A stretch of 64,000 bases of DNA from Dromiciops gliroides. Taxonomy: Eukaryota; Chordata; Mammalia; Microbiotheria; Microbiotheriidae. The stretch lies in contig NC_057861.1 of the NCBI RefSeq assembly GCF_019393635.1, forward strand, positions 721,468,232-721,532,231, read 5' to 3'. A model generated the notes under the pieces. The model did no database searches, had not been told where the DNA came from, and saw only the letters and a program-made list of their open reading frames with translations. This document shows, one piece after another, positions 46,358 through 56,739 of the stretch. Position 1 is the first letter of the stretch; the number at the start of each line of letters is the position of its first letter. Position numbers and translations under genes: made by a program.

Positions 46358-46520
46358 CAGAGATTTAGAGCTAGAGGGAAATTCAGAGGCCAAGAAGTCC
46401 AACCTCCTCAATTTTACTGATGAGGAAACTGAGACCCAAGGTGATACAGTTACTTGCTCAAGGCCACAGAAGTTCTATGTATCAGAGATGGGATATAAAC
46501 TCTGGTGCTTGGATTTGAGA
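46358..46520 (-). mobile_element. MIR-like SINE
   Basis: GATTTAGAGCTAGAGGGAAA, AAGTCCAACCTCCTCAATTT, GATGAGGAAACTGAGACCCA and a terminal AACTCTGGTGCTTGG. Better preserved than its relatives. Confidence 0.7.
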
Positions 46521-47964
46521 GTCAGTTACCAGAGGAGGGGAGGAACCTCACAAATTAGTGATAGATTTTATGAGCACTTTCCTGAAGCCTAGCACCTCTG
46601 CCGGAATTCTCCCTTGTTTCAATTTATTCCAAATTGCTATAGGAAAAAAATGTGGAGGGGGTACTTCAGAAACAAAAACAACCCCAAACACACATTCTAT
46701 ACATCTGAGGGATGATCAAAATCAGAAATGGGATAGGTGAAAAACAGTAAGCCAAATGTACACGCTTTCCAAATTACAAAGTAATGCCTTTCATTGGAAT
46801 CGAGAATTGATTTCTATTCCTATTAAAAATCAGAACTAGAAGTCTAAGAAGCCCTAGCATCTAGGAAAGGGATTTGTTCACCCTCTCAAGTATCAATGAG
46901 TATCCAGATGAAAATATAATGAGAATTATTTAAAATTATTTTTAATCAGTTTCTATAAGAAAGAGAAACAATTTAACCCTTGAATGATTTTTTTTTCTAT
47001 TTTGCAATAAATACAGGATTCTCTCTTTATTCTCTCCCTTAAACATCATCCTTAAATACACACTTTCACAACGTATAGAGATAGAGGAACTGGATGGAGA
47101 TTCAAAGGATGTGAATTAAAGTCTCAGCATAGATATCCCCCAGAACTGTAAGTTTGTCCAAGACCACTCACCTTTCTGGGCCTCAGAGTTAAAGTGAAGG
47201 AATGGAAACTTAATTTCACAAATATTGATTAGACATATAGTTGATTGGCTGACATGGGCAGCTTTTGATATTCTCAAGCCCTTCTTAACCTTCCCAAGCT
47301 AGAAAGCAATACTAAATCTTGGCAGAGTTGAAAACGGGGTAAATTGAGCTATAAAGAGTGTGCAAGTCTCTCAGCTTCCTAAGTATGTAAATAGTTTAAC
47401 TTAATTATAACAATTTAAGTGGAATACAGTCACAGTTGCCAAAGAAAATTAGTTCTTTTCTGACCGTGGGGCACTAAGCATTTACCTTTGTGTGGCTAAG
47501 CCATATAGAGTGCTTTAATTTCCTCTGTTATGTCTAATGGTGAATGATTACATAGCCAGCTTTTTAGCGAGAAGCACAATTAGAGCAGGATAGAATTCTT
47601 TCCTCCCCTGGCAAGAAAATGCCCCAGTCATTCTAGCTGGACTTAATGTTTTCTTAAGGTCAGTTACTCCTACACTTTTTGGGTGTTGTGACAGCTCAGA
47701 ATTGGTAGTTTGCTTACGTGGCACCCTTCTTCTCTTTAGAGGCCTGACGAGTATGTGTATGTATATAACACTTAGAATTTATTTGATATTAAAAAAATTC
47801 ATGACTCTAAGATAACCTGAGACTTTAAAATATTTGTAGAGTCTAACTTAATTTTTAGGGGTCTTTCTGAATCCTAGGCCAAGATTCTATCCAATGTGCC
47901 CTTGTAGCTGCCTTGATATTTCAGATCTGAGTTATGGAAAAATAATTTAATAATTGGACTACTC
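46521..47964. other. Unassigned, with a weak MIR fragment
   Basis: 47085-47230 resembles a sense MIR (GAGGAACTGGATGGAGATTC, CACCTTTCTGGGCCTCAGAG). The rest holds nothing recognised. Confidence 0.4.
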
Positions 47965-48182
47965 ATTAAGAGCCAGCCAATGTGGTCAACAGACTGGAGA
48001 ATATACCATCCTATGTTCAGTTGAAGAAATCAGGAATATTTAGCCCAAAGAAGAGAAACTTGGATGAATCATCTGTAAGGACTTCAGTTGCTATCCCAAG
48101 ATACTATATGAAAAAGCTGTGGAAAAGTTCAAATGCCCTGAGTAAAAACACCAAAGGTTTAAAGCAACACTCCTTACTTTGA
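47965..48182 (+). mobile_element. CR1/L3-like LINE fragment, left part
   Basis: AATATTTAGCCCAAAGAAGA and GACTTCAGTTGCTATCCCAAG belong upstream of the 3' CR1 blocks that resume at about 48790, after two insertions. Confidence 0.6.
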
Positions 48183-48411
48183 GTCAGCTATGTGGTTCAG
48201 AAGATAGAACACTGGGCGTGGAGTTAGGAAGGACTGGTTCATGTCCTAACTCAAAGACTTACCAGCTGTTAGACCTTGGGCAAGTCACTTCATCTCCATC
48301 TGCCTCAGTTTTCAGATCTATAAAATGGGCACCTACCAACCAGGGTTGTTGTGGGGACTGATTCATGTTTGTAAATTGCCAAGTGCCAGCTGATAGTATT
48401 TTATTACCACC
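48183..48411 (+). mobile_element. MIR/Ther-like SINE
   Basis: GTCAGCTATGTGGTTCAGAA head, AGACCTTGGGCAAGTCACTT, CTGCCTCAGTTTTCAGATCT and a 3' part ending near GCCAAGTGCCAGCTGATAG. Confidence 0.7.
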
Positions 48412-48785
48412 TGACTGTTCCAGATTCCCCTTGGGGAAATAGGAGTGGGAGGTTGGATATCAACTTGCACCAATCCTCCACACACTCTCCCTATCCTCAG
48501 TGAGTCAGTACCCATTCTCAGATCTGAGCTCCTTACTATCTGCCCCTAATGACACAGATAAGAACCCTATAAAAAGCCACCAGACTTTATTGTTTTTCCA
48601 CCACAGTTTGTCTTGATCTATTTCCCTTGTTCTTTGTCCTTCACTTTCACTCAGTGTATTTCCACTCAATTAAACTGGCTTGATTTATTTATTTTTCTCT
48701 AATTTCTGGGGCACCAAAATTCCTTCTACAGAATCTTAGGATCCACCTGTACTAAGCCATTATCTCTGCCTTCTGGACAGGGATA
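48412..48785 (+). mobile_element. Candidate LTR-like insertion
   Basis: Contains TATAAAAAG at 48569-48577 and a polyadenylation-like AATTAAA near 48669, and is richer in C/T. It lies between two parts of the same CR1 element, so something inserted here. CCACCTG occurs at both possible edges, but TG...CA ends do not fit it cleanly, so class and boundaries are uncertain. Confidence 0.4.
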
Positions 48786-48789
48786 AGAG

Positions 48790-48960
48790 TTGTTCTATTT
48801 GACTACAGAGGATAGAACCAGGAGCAAAGACTAGAAGGGGCAGAGGGCCAAATTTGAAATAATGTCAGCATTAAATTCCTAACAATTAGAACTATTCAAA
48901 AGGAAAATGGGTTGCTAATTCTCCCCTACCAAGAGACTTCACACAGAGAGTGCTTAGTCA
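48790..48960 (+). mobile_element. CR1/L3-like LINE fragment, right part
   Basis: GTTGTTCTATTTGACTACAG, AGAACCAGGAGCAAAGACTAG and CCTAACAATTAGAACTATTC, matching the order seen at 33960-34060. Confidence 0.65.
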
Positions 48961-49088
48961 CTTCCTTGATATTGTAGGGGAAATGGCCCCATGGCATTTC
49001 CAGTGCTTGAGTTCTAGCATGTGACAACTGGATTGACAATTTTTCGTTGATTTGTTTTGATCTTCTGGGCCACCAGAAATGCTTAGTG

Positions 49089-49714
49089 TGTGGATTGCTC
49101 AAAGCTTAGTTTATAATCCATTGAGTTGTATTTAGATGTTGTCTAGTGAGAGAATTAGAGCTCTTCTCTGAGAAGAAAGCATGTGACGTAGCATCCAGAA
49201 GTTATGGCTATAGAATTACCTGTAGTCATGTTAATCAAAGGTACCAGCCAATTAGCTTGGAGCTGCGTGTGTGGGCATCCCTGCTTCCTGTTTCACAGAC
49301 AGCTTCTGGGAGAAGCCATTGAGGATCGGCCTCTTTTTGTTTGGGAAAGAGCGTGGCACAAGATGGAGAATGGGGGGGGGGGCTCTTAGTCATTTGGTGG
49401 TGAGAGATTTCACATGGGATGCTAGGAAAGGAAATTGCTTTCTTTCTCTCTGGCTATACTGAATTAGATCTGAGCTAGGATTACCATGCTATAAGGAATC
49501 TGTTCGCAATCTCACTCTCTCTTCACTAACTTATAATATATATTTTAATAAATCTTTAAAAGTCTAAACCCTTGTCGAATTTATCAGTGATTTTAGCCAG
49601 CTTCCCCCCAAGACTGGGGGAGGGGGAGGGGCAGATTAGAACCCACAATTTAGATTTTAAACAACACACTAGGAAACTGAAAGCATGAACCCAGATGAAA
49701 AGTTTAGCAACCAT
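49089..49714 (+). mobile_element. Solo F1-type LTR with 5-bp TSD
   Basis: TAGTG lies at 49084-49088 and 49715-49719, around a TG...CA segment. AATAAA at 49547-49552 precedes TCTTTAAAAGTCTAAACCCT, the U5 block shared with 528-1078 and 50034-50918. A run of nine G lies at about 49373-49381. Confidence 0.75.
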
Positions 49715-49894
49715 AGTGATCATGTTTGATACTATGCCAGCCATCTTCCTCCCTCTGACCCTAAACCCTTATTTATTTGCTTGTTTATTTATTTATTCAT
49801 TCATTCATTCATTTAAATGATTGCTGTAGAAGCACAACTAAATTTCAGAGTGCCTTCCTTAGGGCCAGTTGGTGGGAACACCTAGAAGCACCTG

Positions 49895-50030
49895 GCTACA
49901 TTATGGCAGGAGCTGTGAAGAGTCTAGTAATCAGGAAAGCAGCATGTAGAATAGGAAGAAATAGTGGCTCTGAGGTCAGAGGACTCAGGTTCAAATTTTA
50001 CTCCTGATTTTTACTAATTATTTGTGAAAA
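49895..50030 (+). mobile_element. SINE left part, split by an LTR
   Basis: GAAGAAATAGTGGCTCTGAG, then CAGGTTCAAATTTTAC and TTACTAATTATTTGTG. It continues at 50919 with GTCATTTAATCTCTCAATGC, showing that the intervening LTR landed in a SINE. Confidence 0.65.
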
Positions 50031-50458
50031 AAATGGGATTTGGCAGATGCCCAGGGGTCCCACCTGATTGATTTAGTATTGTTTGAATTGGGTAAGAATG
50101 AGAAACTGACTAAGTACCTACTTAAGGGTGATTGGATGGAGACCACACCTGGATGGTCCTGAGTGACCTTGTACTACTGACATCAGCAAGAGACCACCCT
50201 CAACCAATAATCTGGAAGGACCTCCCCTTTCAGGGAAGGAGAGAGGAACTAGGTAGTGGACACTCACTCACAGGAGGGTTCTCTTCTCGTTTTGGTGAGG
50301 AATAGGTGCATGGCAGCAGATGGAGAAGATGGTCATTGGAACACTGGATTTCTGGTAAGAGATTTCACATGAGCTGCTAGGAAAAGGAAGGTTTCTTTCT
50401 CTTTGTCTATAATGAATAGATCCCAGATAGGATTTCCATGCTATAAGTAATCTGTTCT

Positions 50459-50461
<3 letters not shown>

Positions 50462-50535
<74 letters not shown>

Positions 50536-50588
50536 TCTCCCTCTCTCTCCCTCTCTCCCTCTCCCTCTCCCTCTCCCTCTCCCTCTCC
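50462..50588. repeat. (CT)n and (CCCTCT)n microsatellite
   Basis: About 127 bp of CT, shading into CCCTCT units, inside the LTR just before its polyadenylation signal. The related LTR at 49089 has only CTCACTCTCTCT there. Confidence 0.96.
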
Positions 50589-50729
50589 ACTAACTTATAA
50601 TATATATTTTAATAAATCCTTAAAAGGCTAAACTAAATTACTGAATTTATCAGTAATTTTAGCCAGTTCCCCCCCCCCCACAACTTGGGGGGTGATTAGG
50701 ACCCACATTTAGATTTGTTTTAAATTTTT

Positions 50730-50868
50730 ATTTTTGTGGGGGGATGAAGGATAAGTGACTTGCCCAGGGTCATACAGCTAGTGTCAAGTGTCTGAGGCTG
50801 GATTTGAACCCAGGTCTCCTGAATCCTGGGCTGGTGCTTTATCTGCTTTACCACCCAGCTGCCCCCCC
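50730..50868 (-). mobile_element. WSINE-like SINE, antisense, nested in the LTR
   Basis: GGATAAGTGACTTGCCCAGG ... CCACCCAGCTGCCCCCCCAC, with a G-rich remnant in place of poly(T). A CA run follows. Confidence 0.88.
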
Positions 50869-50918
50869 ACACACACACACACATTGAGCTTTTAAACAAC
50901 ACATATGTAAACCCAGAT

Positions 50919-51180
50919 GAGTCATTTAATCTCTCAATGCTCTAGGCAACCCTTTTAGACAATAGGTTTCAGAAACGATTCTGTCCTTGTGAGAGAGAGG
51001 GAATTACTTCACCTAGAAGTTCCCTTTATCAGTGAAATCATAGATTCAGTCTATTCTCTGTCCTCTTGGGCAAACATTTGATGTCCCTGGAATTCAGTAG
51101 CCTTGTTTATAAAACAAGGTGGTTGGACTTGATAGCTTCTAAGGTATCTTGTGGTTCCATACCTAAACATCTGAAAAATG
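50919..51180 (+). mobile_element. SINE right part and a MIR-like fragment
   Basis: 50919-51000 completes the SINE begun at 49895 (CTCAATGCTCTAGGCAACCC). 51040-51180 is a second old SINE piece (CAGTAGCCTTGTTTATAAAA, GGTGGTTGGACTTGATAGCT). Confidence 0.55.
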
Positions 51181-51239
51181 TGGATTGTATCACCATGGAC
51201 ATTACACAGTGGAGTTTTCTTGTCATTCCTCCATCAAAT

Positions 51240-51370
51240 ATTCTTTCATACTTACATACGTATAGATGCATATATAGATATCTACATGTGAAGATGTATG
51301 TGTATATATTACATCCATATATAAACATATGTTTGTATATGCAAAGAGATGGATAGATAGATATAGATAT
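51240..51370. repeat. TA/GATA-rich low-complexity tract
   Basis: ATAGATATC, TATGTG and GATAGATA units. The Tyr/His-rich open frames on both strands here are artefacts. Confidence 0.7.
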
Positions 51371-51439
51371 ATTCCTGATGAAAAACTTAGAGTAAATGGC
51401 AGAAAAATAAAAAGGTATCATATACACCAAATGCTTAGA

Positions 51440-52060
51440 AGAGTATTTTTTCTGTGTGTAGTAATAAAGAACTGGACAGAAAGTTAATCCCCACAGATTG
51501 AAGAATGACTAAACTATTACTAGTACATAATTGAAATAGGATGTTACTGACCTAGAGGATATAATGAATATGAAGAATATGGAGACATATGGAAACACTT
51601 GGATTAATAAATGCAAAGTGATATAAGTGGGACAAGTAAAACAATGGGAAAAAATGACTACACCAATATAAATGCAAAGAAGAAACAAAAAACAACAAAA
51701 TAATCTGAGTTCTGTGTGTTTAAAATTGCCATTGTTGGCTCCCTCTCTCAAATGGACTTCTTCCCTTCTTTCTAAAGGTGGGGAGATTAAGGATGTGGAA
51801 CATTACATGTTCAGATTTTGATAATGTGTTGGTAATTTATACTCAATTGCTCCCTTCCCTCTTTCCCTTCTTCCTTCCTTCTTCCTTCCTTCTTCCCTCC
51901 TCCTTCCCTCTTTCTCATTTCTTTCCTTCATTCCTTCCTTCTTTCTTGATCATTTAAAAAATCATATTTACAAGAGGTGACACTGAATAAAGGGGGGAAA
52001 TACATTTTGAAATGATGGTGATGAAAAAATTATATAACACGATAAAATTGATAGATATAA
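51440..52060 (+). mobile_element. L1-like 3' UTR fragment with CTTC tract
   Basis: AGATTGAAGAATGACTAAAC, then AATAAATGCAAAGTGATATA and AGTGGGACAAGTAAAACAAT follow the order of the marsupial L1 3' end, strongly diverged. A CTTC microsatellite occupies about 51851-51950. Confidence 0.5.
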
Positions 52061-53572
52061 AGAAAAGTTTTGAATTGTCCATAAGGAGTATAAATCATCA
52101 AGCCAAGATAGATGTTCAAACCTCCACTTCCTTTGGCCTATAGAAATTCTGTTGACAATGGAGATTTTTAACCTTTGTCAAGTCCTGCATGGCTAGTAAG
52201 GAAATAATCGGTGAAAGTCTCCCCTATGGCAGTCTTTTTATCTCACCACCATCTCTATCTAATAAATATGCAAGAGAAATCTCAAGATCCTGAGAACGTT
52301 CCTTTTTTTTTTTCTACTCCAAGTTCAAGTTGCTGTCTCCCCTCCTGCTCAACCTTCCCCTCCCCCATGTGATACTTACTACAGTCCTGGCTTTTTAATA
52401 TCACCCAGGGAGACATAAAGCCTAGCAGAGAACCATTTTCTGTCAAAATTCCATCTGACCCGCATATTTTTGCCATCTCAGGCTGATTATGCAGTCAGAT
52501 CAGGCCTATCATTGACCAGTTGTTCACCCCTATCAATTGCATTAGCATTTAACTTGTCAGTTTAAATTACAAGGGTAACAAAAGTTTAAGAAGGTTACAA
52601 CAGATTTAATCCCCCCCACTAAAGAGGAAAAGAATAATCCTGAATTAGCCACCGAGAGGTACAAGCTTCTCTCCTCCCCTTGGCAGTGTCACTGACATGA
52701 AAATCAGCACCTTTCAGAAACACTGTTATTCATGGTGTTTGAGGGAAGAATTATGACTCGGGGGCTAGTTGGATTCAGCTGCAGCTGAGGCAAAGGTGCC
52801 AGAAAGAGGAGGAAAAACTGGTAGACATCACCCAACAGGACCTGTTGTGTCTTAATTCTAGCAAATGGTAATGATTTTCATTTGAATTGGTAACCACTGA
52901 TGTAGCCCATTTCCAACACATAGTCTCTATTGTAGGCTTCTCACAAATTCACCTCTTTTCAAGAACTATTAATTAAAGATCCAGAGATGACTCCAAAGAG
53001 CCTGCATCCAGCTTTGGACCCCCTCCTGAGGTTTCCCTGAGACTTTAAAGTCTCCCTATTCCTTCTAGGATACAATATTTTCTACCTGATATACTATGGC
53101 TTCACGTAAAGGAAGTACAATGACATTTCTGAAATGTTTTATGTAACTAAGAGACTCCCCTATGACTCTGATATGCCAACAAGGAATCTACAAACACTAC
53201 ATATTAGGGCTTGATACATTGTATGTTTGATTGTCTACAATTAATAAAGTGATGGAGAAAATCTTTATAATGCACATTAAAGGTAAAAATGTATTCCAGT
53301 AGATCCCCAGGACAGCCATGAGGGGATTACTTTTATCACAAATTTTCTCTATTATGTAGTAAATAAATATCTTTCCCTTTAAATTTAGAAATTTTCTTTA
53401 TTGATCTAGAGTCTTTCAGACATATTCATGGTGAAATATTTCCAAAAGGTGAATTATTTCCTGGGTAAGAAATTGACCAACATTTTGGCCCTCTCTTTGC
53501 CTCCCTTTCCGGAATCATTGCATTTTAGTCTTTACCCTCAATATTTCAAAATTCCAACTGTGGTAAGAATAT
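52061..53572. other. Unique sequence; candidate conserved noncoding element
   Basis: No repeat was recognised. 52490-52930 is complex, less AT-biased and non-repetitive, with homeodomain-like TAATGATTTTCATTTG and E-box-like CAGCTG words. It is a candidate regulatory element from texture only. Confidence 0.3.
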
Positions 53573-53760
53573 TGGAATTTGGCTGACTCATTGGGAGGGG
53601 CCACACCTGGCCTACCCTGAGAGAGTATGCTGCTGATGTCAGCAGGAGAAACCACTCTCCACAGGCAGTTATGAAGGACCTCCCCTTTTGGGGGAGGAAG
53701 ATTAAACCCTCGCTGAGGGGAACTCACTCTCTTCCAGAGTGACTTTCTTCCTCATGAAAT

Positions 53761-53806
<46 letters not shown>

Positions 53807-54200
53807 CAAGCCCATCAGGCTGTGGCCGTAAGCTGTTTTTTCCATTGAAGCTACAAGTCCCAGGTGGTGAGTTAACATAAGAGCCCTGCTTCTTTGAATT
53901 AGCTGAAGTGGAAACAAGTTTGGGGATTGTATAGCTTTAGGTTAGAGTTAGCAGGATTATTTGTATTTCTTTTTCCCTATTCCCTTGTCTTTAATTTTAT
54001 TAATTTCACCTTTGCTGTTTATTTTATTCCCATTAATAAAAACCTGATTCATTTTTGGAACAGAGGCTGTTAGGTTCCTTTCTTATTGGCCTGGGAGAAA
54101 TATCTAATAAGGCAGTTCAGAGGGGAGAGAGCTTTGAACCTAGAGGTCCCTCATTATTTCCGGGACACCAATATTATGGTGAGCCCTCAACTAACTCTCA
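53573..54200 (+). mobile_element. Solo ERV LTR, family F7, with TSD ATAT and CAG repeat
   Basis: TGGAATTTGGCTGACTC ... CCTCAACTAACTCTCA is flanked by ATAT (53569-53572 and 54201-54204). AATAAA lies at 54035-54040. The U3 half is shared with the LTR at 50034. A run of 14 CAG lies at 53764-53805. No viral genes are attached. Confidence 0.8.
53764..53805 (+). repeat. (CAG)14 trinucleotide repeat inside the LTR
   Basis: Fourteen perfect CAG units. The polyalanine frame read from the other strand is a consequence of this and not a gene. Confidence 0.98.
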
Positions 54201-54258
54201 ATATATTAAATTTGGCCCCCACACAATAAAACTGCTTATTATTACACAAATTCAGTAC

Positions 54259-54260
<2 letters not shown>

Positions 54261-54298
<38 letters not shown>
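54261..54298. repeat. (CA)n microsatellite
   Basis: About 19 CA units, perfect. Confidence 0.95.
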
Positions 54299-54300
<2 letters not shown>

Positions 54301-55204
54301 TGCCTTTGAATATGATGTGGGATATTTTTTAAGGAGTCATTTGCTCCTAACTAACAGCAACTCCTTAGTTTTCTTTATGGCTCAAATCAGGAATCTCTGT
54401 CTATGAAATGCCCTTCAGGATCATTTAAGCTATTAAACTTCTTCCTCCTAAAATTACCTTTCCAAACCCTGGCCTGTTTAAATACAGTTAACCCTTCTGC
54501 ATCAGAGGGTTATTGGCATAGCACCTCAGTGGTCTGGAAAATCTGTGTAAAATGTTTTGGCCCTCTCTTCATAACAGGAAAAAAAACCTCTGAATTATTA
54601 TGCCATTAAAAGATAAAATGTGTTAATATTATATAACACTAAACATATATGTTATGCATTTCTAAGTTTCTCAACTTTTTCTGTTTCATCTGTTGGCTTT
54701 TCCCATGTCATCTACAGCTTCCACAAAACTTCCCCAAAATTCCCATTTAATTTCTTAGCCCAACCTGCCATATGTCAAAACTGTGATGGGTAAAGTCACA
54801 ATGTAGAAAGGATAATTGTACATTATCATCTTAATAGAATATAAGCTCTCTGAAGACAGAGACTGATTGATATCTGTTTTCATTTGTCCAACCAAGCTCA
54901 TGGTGCTTCATATGTAGTAGCTGTTTCATACATGTCTAGTGAATTCAATACCTCTGATGCCCTGAGGCTCAGATTCCTCTTCTGCCAAACAAGGACATTA
55001 ACCCCCAAGGCCTCCAATGTCTATTAGCTCTATGCCCTATGATCGAATGACTTAGCACCCAGAAATGGGATCTAAAAAAAGGTTAATCTTGCTGAGACAG
55101 ATTGACTAGTGACTGACCTACTGCCCATCTGAACTGTTTCTCCCACCTCAAAGCAACTAAAAAGAAAAAAAAAGACAGTCATTTTATAAATATAAAGCAA
55201 GCGG
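54299..55204. other. Unassigned, with a MIR/L2 tail fragment
   Basis: 54830-54955 carries AGAATATAAGCTCTCTGAAG ... TGTAGTAGCTGTTTCATAC, an old repeat tail. The rest holds nothing recognised. Confidence 0.4.
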
Positions 55205-55384
55205 TTGTTCATCTTTTGTTTTCAGAAGGCCAATGAAATCATGCTTGATAACATGCTCATGAATTAGATGTAAGTGAGGCAGAGTTGTACAAAGCTGTCA
55301 GCCTCACTCTCTCAGTCACTATAGTACAGTGGCAAGGCAAAACTCAGAATGATTGGCAATGGTTTGGGAGGCCTGTTTGATGTC
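55205..55384 (-). mobile_element. Family B repeat, copy 3, left part
   Basis: GTTCATCTTTTGTTTTCAGA, GTAAGTGAGGCAGAGTTG and CAGTGGCAAGGCAAAACTCA match copies at 6019 and 37324. The LTR at 55385 split it; the rest is at 56100-56295. Confidence 0.65.
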
Positions 55385-56099
55385 TGTTAATATGAATATA
55401 TGGATCACCTGGATTTGATGGAGGTACCTTGTTATCTAAATAGATTTTCTGAGACCCTGGAAAATGCCCTTTGGCTAAAGCATCAGGCTGAACCCAGATA
55501 GCTAGCAGATAAATCCCTATTTACTAACTTCTCTCCCCAAGAGAGGAAACAAATCAAATGCCCCTTTTGACTAAACTTCAACTAATGAGTCCCCATTCAC
55601 TGTCTTCTTTCCCACAAAGAGTAAATAGAGCATATATAGACATCCTTTTCCTTGGTAAACCCTTTAACATTAAGCTGCCTGTTATGGTATTTGCTTTAGG
55701 TTAATTTGTATCATGTTAATAAAACTGACATCACCCTGTAACCAGTGAGCAAGAAACCTTAAAAATCCTTAGAAAGAAGGCGAGCTTTGAACTTCTTTCT
55801 TAGGAGCGAAGTCTCCACATGATCATTATGTGTTGTATCTTCTTGGGACAAAATATTAAATTGATATTATGGGTTTTTTTTCTCTCTGTCTCTCATCTGG
55901 TTTTGTCTAGTAGGAGATCTTAAACTCTTTGATCTAGTTCTTAACCATGTTCTCTGACCTGTTATTATATTTTCTAGGAGGACAGGCATGGAAACAATTT
56001 GTAGGAGAGATTATAAAATATTATAATTTCTCTAATCTGTTTATTGATTCTGTTTGTGGGAGACAGGCAGATACAAAAGCTATATTTTAATATTCAACA
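55385..56099 (+). mobile_element. Solo ERV LTR, family F4, with TSD TGTC
   Basis: TGTTAATATGAATATATGG ... TTTAATATTCAACA, with TGTC on both sides (55381-55384 and 56100-56103) and AATAAA at 55718-55723. Homologous to 11066-11828 along its length. Removing it and one TGTC restores a continuous family B repeat, which confirms the boundaries. Confidence 0.93.
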
Positions 56100-56295
56100 T
56101 GTCTGACCAAGCTCTAAGTGCTCCACAGCACCTGCTTCAGCTGCCTTTGTGGCTGTTGAAACAAATTGTTCTCATTTACCCAATCACCAGGGAAAGGTCT
56201 TGGAATGGACATCTTGCTAAATCACCAATGGGTGTGAGACCTGTTAATTGCCCTCAACCTGGTTTAGGTGTGACTACTAAGTATGCTGTGCCATA
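56100..56295 (-). mobile_element. Family B repeat, copy 3, right part
   Basis: TGTCTGACCAAGCTCTAAGT, CTCCACAGCACCTGCTTCAG and the CAATGGGTGTGAGACCTG block follow directly from the left part once the LTR is removed. Confidence 0.6.
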
Positions 56296-56594
56296 AAGCA
56301 AGTTACTCTTATAGTGCAGTATTAAATTTACAAGGGAGTTTAAAGTTCACAGGGGAGGGGGGAAAGGGAAGGAAAACAAACAAAACCTTTGCTACACATG
56401 CATACAAGATACTGTTTGACTGCTTGGCAGGGGGAAAATAACAACTTTGCCCTTGGACTTTGACTCTGTGCTCATCCTTGTCCCAACCTCTCTTCTGCGT
56501 TGGAAGGCAGAAGAGTTTAGAGACTGAGGCATTGGAGTACCACACTTCTTAGAGCCTTTGGCAATTCATTAGGAAAGCAGTCATCTGAAACTAT

Positions 56595-56724
56595 TTTTTT
56601 TGGTAGGCAATTGCCCAGGGTCACAGTTAAGTAGTAAGTGTCAAGTATATGAGGCCAGATTGGAACTCAGGTCCTCTTGACTGCAGGGCTGGTGCTGTAT
56701 CTACTGTGCCACCTAGATGGACCT
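56595..56724 (-). mobile_element. WSINE-like SINE, antisense, diverged
   Basis: Target duplication atctgaaactat (56583-56594 and 56725-56736). More substitutions and gaps than most other copies, so probably older. Confidence 0.88.
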
Positions 56725-56739
56725 ATCTGAAACTATGTT

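Larger units (their letters stand above)
50034..50918 (+). mobile_element. Mosaic ERV LTR with CT expansion and nested SINE
   Basis: The left half (TGGGATTTGGCAG, CCACACCTGG, CTGACATCAGCAAGAGA, GAAGGACCTCCCCTTT) matches the LTR at 53573. The right half (AGAGATTTCACATGAGCTGC, AATAAA at 50611-50616, CTGAATTTATCAGTAATTTT) matches the LTR at 49089. It holds a CT microsatellite (50462-50588) and an antisense SINE (50730-50868). The ends lie where the host SINE breaks; no target duplication was identified. Confidence 0.7.

Noticed and set aside
53702..53917. Polyalanine-containing minus-strand frame
   Set aside because: It results from the CAG run inside an LTR; nothing else resembles a protein domain.
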